Assembly: GCA_010671905.1 (NCBI GenBank)
Contig: JAAHII010000001.1
Location: 1,302,001 to 1,366,000, forward strand
Source: Leptolyngbya sp. SIOISBB
Lineage (GTDB): Bacteria; Cyanobacteriota; Cyanobacteriia; Phormidesmidales; Phormidesmidaceae
Length of the DNA stretch: 64,000 nucleotides
Direction of reading: 5' to 3'
Position 1 is the first letter of the stretch, and the number at the start of each line of letters is the position of its first letter. The notes under the pieces are model-generated. The model worked only from the letters and a program-made list of their open reading frames with translations. It was not told where the DNA came from and did no database searches. Below are positions 61,741 to 64,000 of this stretch, piece after piece. Made by a program: the position numbers and the translations under genes.

Positions 61741-62307
61741 ATGACTGACGCGACTCCGCTTGAAACCAAAGGATTAGTTGATGACCTTTCACTAGACGCT
61801 ACATCTGGTGAAGCAAATTTGTCGATCGCGACCGAAAAGCTACCTCAACGCCACCGTCGCATTCTCGCTTCGATTTCGATTCCCTGCTCAGTTGAGCAAG
61901 TTTGGGATATTCTGACGGATTACGACAACCTGTCCAACTTTATTCCGAACCTGACGGTCAGCCGCCGTCTTGAGACCGACAGCTCACGCACCTTACTAGA
62001 GCAGGTGGGGACTCAATGTTTTCTGAATATTCAGTTTTGTGCGCGGGTCGTACTCGACATGGCTGAGCAGTTTCCCAACCGCATCGGCTTTTCGATGGTG
62101 GAAGGGGATTTCAAAGCCTTTGAGGGCGTCTGGAAATTAGACCCCGACGAAAGTTCTGACCACGTCACGCGCCTGAACTACGAAATTACGGTCTGTGCCC
62201 CGCGAGCAATTCCAACCATGCTGATTGAGCGGCATTTGTGCCATGACTTGACGCAAAATTTACAAGCGATTCGTCAATACGCGATCGCGACTGCAGGCGT
62301 GGCCTAA
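61741..62307 (+). CDS. SRPBCC (cyclase/START-like) protein
   Basis: 188 residues. After about 35 variable residues the START fold is plain: RRILASISIPCSVEQVWDIL, TDYDNLSNFIPNLTVSRRLE, QFCARVVLDMAEQFPNRIGF and RLNYEITVCAPRAIPTMLIE with the long final helix. Proteins of this type bind lipids, pigments or quinones. Only loosely similar to the SRPBCC protein at 14350. A terminator follows 28 bp after the stop. Confidence 0.85.
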   Translation: MTDATPLETKGLVDDLSLDATSGEANLSIATEKLPQRHRRILASISIPCSVEQVWDILTDYDNLSNFIPNLTVSRRLETDSSRTLLEQVGTQCFLNIQFCARVVLDMAEQFPNRIGFSMVEGDFKAFEGVWKLDPDESSDHVTRLNYEITVCAPRAIPTMLIERHLCHDLTQNLQAIRQYAIATAGVA

Positions 62308-62334
62308 AACGTCGATTTTTAGAATGAACTGTGT

Positions 62335-62362
62335 ACCCTACTCACACCGAGTAGGGTTTTTG
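62335..62362 (+). terminator. Rho-independent terminator after the SRPBCC gene
   Basis: ACCCTACTC, loop ACACC, GAGTAGGGT, TTTTG. The next gene's ATG (62368) follows almost at once. Confidence 0.9.
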
Positions 62363-62367
62363 ATTTC

Positions 62368-63352
62368 ATGGCTCAACCGCGATCGCGCCTGGTCAGCAGT
62401 CTAGCGTGGGTAATTTTGACAGGCGTTGTGGGCGTCACCGCGATCGCTCTATTCAGCAGCCGGTTTGGCTGGCCCCTCTATCTTGAACTGCTGTCTCACT
62501 TTCAGCGGCAATACTGGCTATTGAGCTTGGTGGGATGGGGGGCGATCGCCGTCACCCGCCGCCGTCTGCCATTACTCTTGAGCCTGACTTGCGTCACCAT
62601 TCTGACGGCTCAACTTCTACCTTGGTATCTCCCGCCCCATTTCCTGGGGAACGGGAACGGCCGGTAATTGCCGCATTCTCATCTCAAATGTCAACACGCA
62701 AAACCGCAATTTTGACGCCGTATTGCAGTTTGTCCAAGAAGAGAATCCTGATCTGGCCTTATTTATGGAGGTGGATGAGCGGTGGATCGAGCAGCTTGAT
62801 GCCCTTTCTGCAGAACTGCCCTATTTTTCAGGTGAGGGAAATAGCAATAATTTCGGCATTGTGATGTACAGTCGCTACCCGCTAACGACCACCGAACTTG
62901 TGAATTTTGCTGCCGACAGTACCCCCAGTCTCACGACAACAATGACCCTCCAGGGGCGATCGCTGGCCGTGGTTGGCACTCATCCTCTTCCCCCGGTACG
63001 ACCGTCATACTTTCATTCTCGTAATCGACAGCTTGATCAGTTAGGTCAGTACCTACAGGGTATAGAGCAACCAACTATCGTCATCGGCGACTTTAATATC
63101 ACGATGTGGTCTCCCTATTACCAACGCTTTCAGCGGCAAACGGGTCTCAAGAATGTCCGCAATGGCTTTGGCCTGTTGCCAAGTTGGCCTACCGGAAAAC
63201 TCTATGGCCCTTTGCCAAAGTGGTTGATGCCGCTCTTAGCTATTCCCATCGATCACGGTTTCATCAGTCCAGAGTTAGCAGTCACAAATGTACAGGTTGG
63301 CCCTAACGTCGGGTCTGATCATCGCCCCGTCGTCATTGATTTGCGCCTCTGA
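62368..63352 (+). CDS. Endonuclease/exonuclease/phosphatase-fold membrane protein (one frameshift)
   Basis: About 327 residues if repaired. Residues 1-95 hold two or three membrane segments (SLAWVILTGVVGVTAIALFS, QYWLLSLVGWGAIAV, LLLSLTCVTILTAQLLPWYL). The rest is an EEP domain: ILISNVNTQNRNF, LALFMEVDERWIEQL (catalytic Glu), TIVIGDFNITMWSPYYQRF (Asp and Asn) and GPNVGSDHRPVVIDL (Asp-His). The frame breaks at the C2/G4 stretch 62643-62649: the first frame ends TAA 62665, the other continues WGTGTAGNCRILISNVN. Removing one base restores it. EEP enzymes of this kind hydrolyse phosphodiesters or phospholipids near the membrane. Confidence 0.85.
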
Positions 63353-63384
63353 GAGTCAGTTGATTGATAGAACGTACTTGGCTC

Positions 63385-63419
63385 CCATGGCTGTCAAACG
63401 CCCCATGGCTGTCAAACGG
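63385..63419 (+). repeat. Two tandem 18-bp repeats
   Basis: CCCATGGCTGTCAAACG at 63385-63401 and again at 63403-63419, period 18 bp, in noncoding DNA. Confidence 0.8.
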
Positions 63420-63485
63420 ATGATGGGGAATCGGCACAAGTGATGCTATAGCAAGCTGCAGTTTGCTCAGGTTGCCCTGGATGTT

Positions 63486-63553
63486 TGAAACCGGCTTCTG
63501 GCAGGCATTTCAACTCCGCACTCCGACCTCCGCATTCCGCATTCTGCTGCTAT
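63486..63553 (+). repeat. Dispersed heptamer-rich repeat, copy 2
   Basis: Starts TGAAACCGGCTTCTGGCAGG and ends GCATTCCGCATTCTGCTGCT. It matches 11697-11762. The middle consists of degenerate heptamers ACTCCGC, ACTCCGA, CCTCCGC, ATTCCGC, ATTCTGC. Confidence 0.65.
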
Positions 63554-63707
63554 ATCGGTATAGTATCGCCCTCACCGGAAATTCTTTACCAGAAATCTTG
63601 CCAGACCGGTAACAGACAAAGTTTTCGCTGCTGCTTCGGGAATACTGTAGCCATCCATTGAAGCTATTGATACAGAAATCTCGCAAGTTTAAGGACTCCT
63701 CCATAAG

Positions 63708-64000
63708 ATGAATAAGTTGGCAGTTGCTGGAATTAGCGTTGGTGCAGTCGCGATTGGCCTATACACAGGCGTCAGCATTTATACCAGTAAAGCGGCTGAA
63801 GCTAAAATTGATAAATTCATCGCCGATGTTGACGATGCTGTAGTGATTGAGTACGACAGCGCTAAAGTCAGTTTATTGGGCCAAAATCTCACGGTTAGCG
63901 ACATTCGAGTCGCGCCGGTAGAAGCACCTGAGCAGATCGTCAACATCGATAAGATTATTGTTCGCGAGTACGACGATCAATCAGACTTTCCGACGGTTTT
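63708..64000 (+). CDS. Hypothetical membrane-anchored protein, N-terminal part
   Basis: Open from ATG 63708 to the window edge; 97 complete codons are visible. The N-terminus is a membrane anchor (LAVAGISVGAVAIGLYTGVS). Then follows an alpha/beta segment AEAKIDKFIADVDDAVVIEY, DSAKVSLLGQNLTVSDIRV and IVNIDKIIVREYDDQ, resembling the start of AsmA-like or DUF945-like periplasmic proteins that describe lipid- or OM-related roles. No firm family. GGA about 13 bp upstream. Confidence 0.65.
   Translation, partial: MNKLAVAGISVGAVAIGLYTGVSIYTSKAAEAKIDKFIADVDDAVVIEYDSAKVSLLGQNLTVSDIRVAPVEAPEQIVNIDKIIVREYDDQSDFPTV

Noticed and set aside
1-64000. tRNA or rRNA genes
   Set aside because: I looked in all intergenic stretches for T-loop (GGTTCGA) and CCA-end patterns in tRNA context and for rRNA words, and found none that could be supported by eye.

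Overview
The window comes from a cyanobacterium. It carries the photosystem I gene psaE, the NDH-1 subunit gene ndhO, the chlorophyll-pathway regulator gun4, a cyanobacterial-type icd, and many GCGATCGC (HIP1) octamers inside genes and between them. The B12-dependent ribonucleotide reductase, the abundance of TPR/CHAT and ankyrin proteins, heptameric tandem repeats and many insertion-sequence remains suggest a filamentous or otherwise large-genome lineage. I cannot name the genus.

Layout. 1-9.7 kb: eight genes on the + strand with 65-116 bp gaps (NTF2-like, EthD, GMC oxidoreductase, NTF2-ankyrin fusion, VOC, DJ-1/PfpI, glycogen-debranching-type enzyme, AGE epimerase fused to a STAS-like domain). 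They look like one operon for an undescribed sugar-related or specialised-metabolite pathway. 9.7-20.6 kb: membrane and envelope genes (TMEM175-like channel, DUF3352, SRPBCC, TerB, DUF554, two DUF2330 paralogues beside an RnfD-like membrane protein), with a scrap yard of decayed genes at 10.4-11.95 kb. 20.8-29.2 kb: an IS110 element followed by a TPR / FN3-TPR / TPR-CHAT locus. 30.4-45.6 kb: mostly core genes (psaE, mutM, ndhO, Coq4-like, a degenerate GAF kinase, gun4, icd, SPFH plus zinc-ribbon pair, SemiSWEET, nrdJ). 45.7-53.2 kb: an accessory island with a NACHT NTPase split by an ISAs1-type insertion, a RAYT relic, three PIN-toxin modules, and an MNT/HEPN pair with a truncated HEPN. 53.3-64 kb: LpxB-like glycosyltransferase, RluA, queF, M23 peptidase, GNAT, HerA-like ATPase, SRPBCC, an endonuclease/phosphatase-fold protein and a partial gene.

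Two features cut across the window. First, a roughly 130-bp repeat with imperfect terminal inverted repeats (5' end TAGGGCGCGTCATC, 3' end GATGACAGCCCCTA) occurs six times, always between genes; it behaves like a MITE. Second, six genes carry a single-base frameshift at or beside a homopolymer run (G7 at 2328, T5 at 21983, C4 at 25668, A5 at 35295, T8 at 47838, C2/G4 near 62643). In each case the protein reads on convincingly in the neighbouring frame. Either the sequence has residual indel errors or the strain carries many fresh frameshifts; this should be settled before any of these genes is called broken.

How genes work together: the 1-9.7 kb cluster joins redox, cofactor-free small-molecule and alpha-glucan/sugar-isomerising enzymes. 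The DUF2330/DUF2330/RnfD set looks like an exported pair working with a flavin membrane protein. The 45.7-53.2 kb island looks like a defence/toxin-antitoxin hot spot shaped by transposition. All assignments rest on reading the sequence and on family knowledge; no database search was run.
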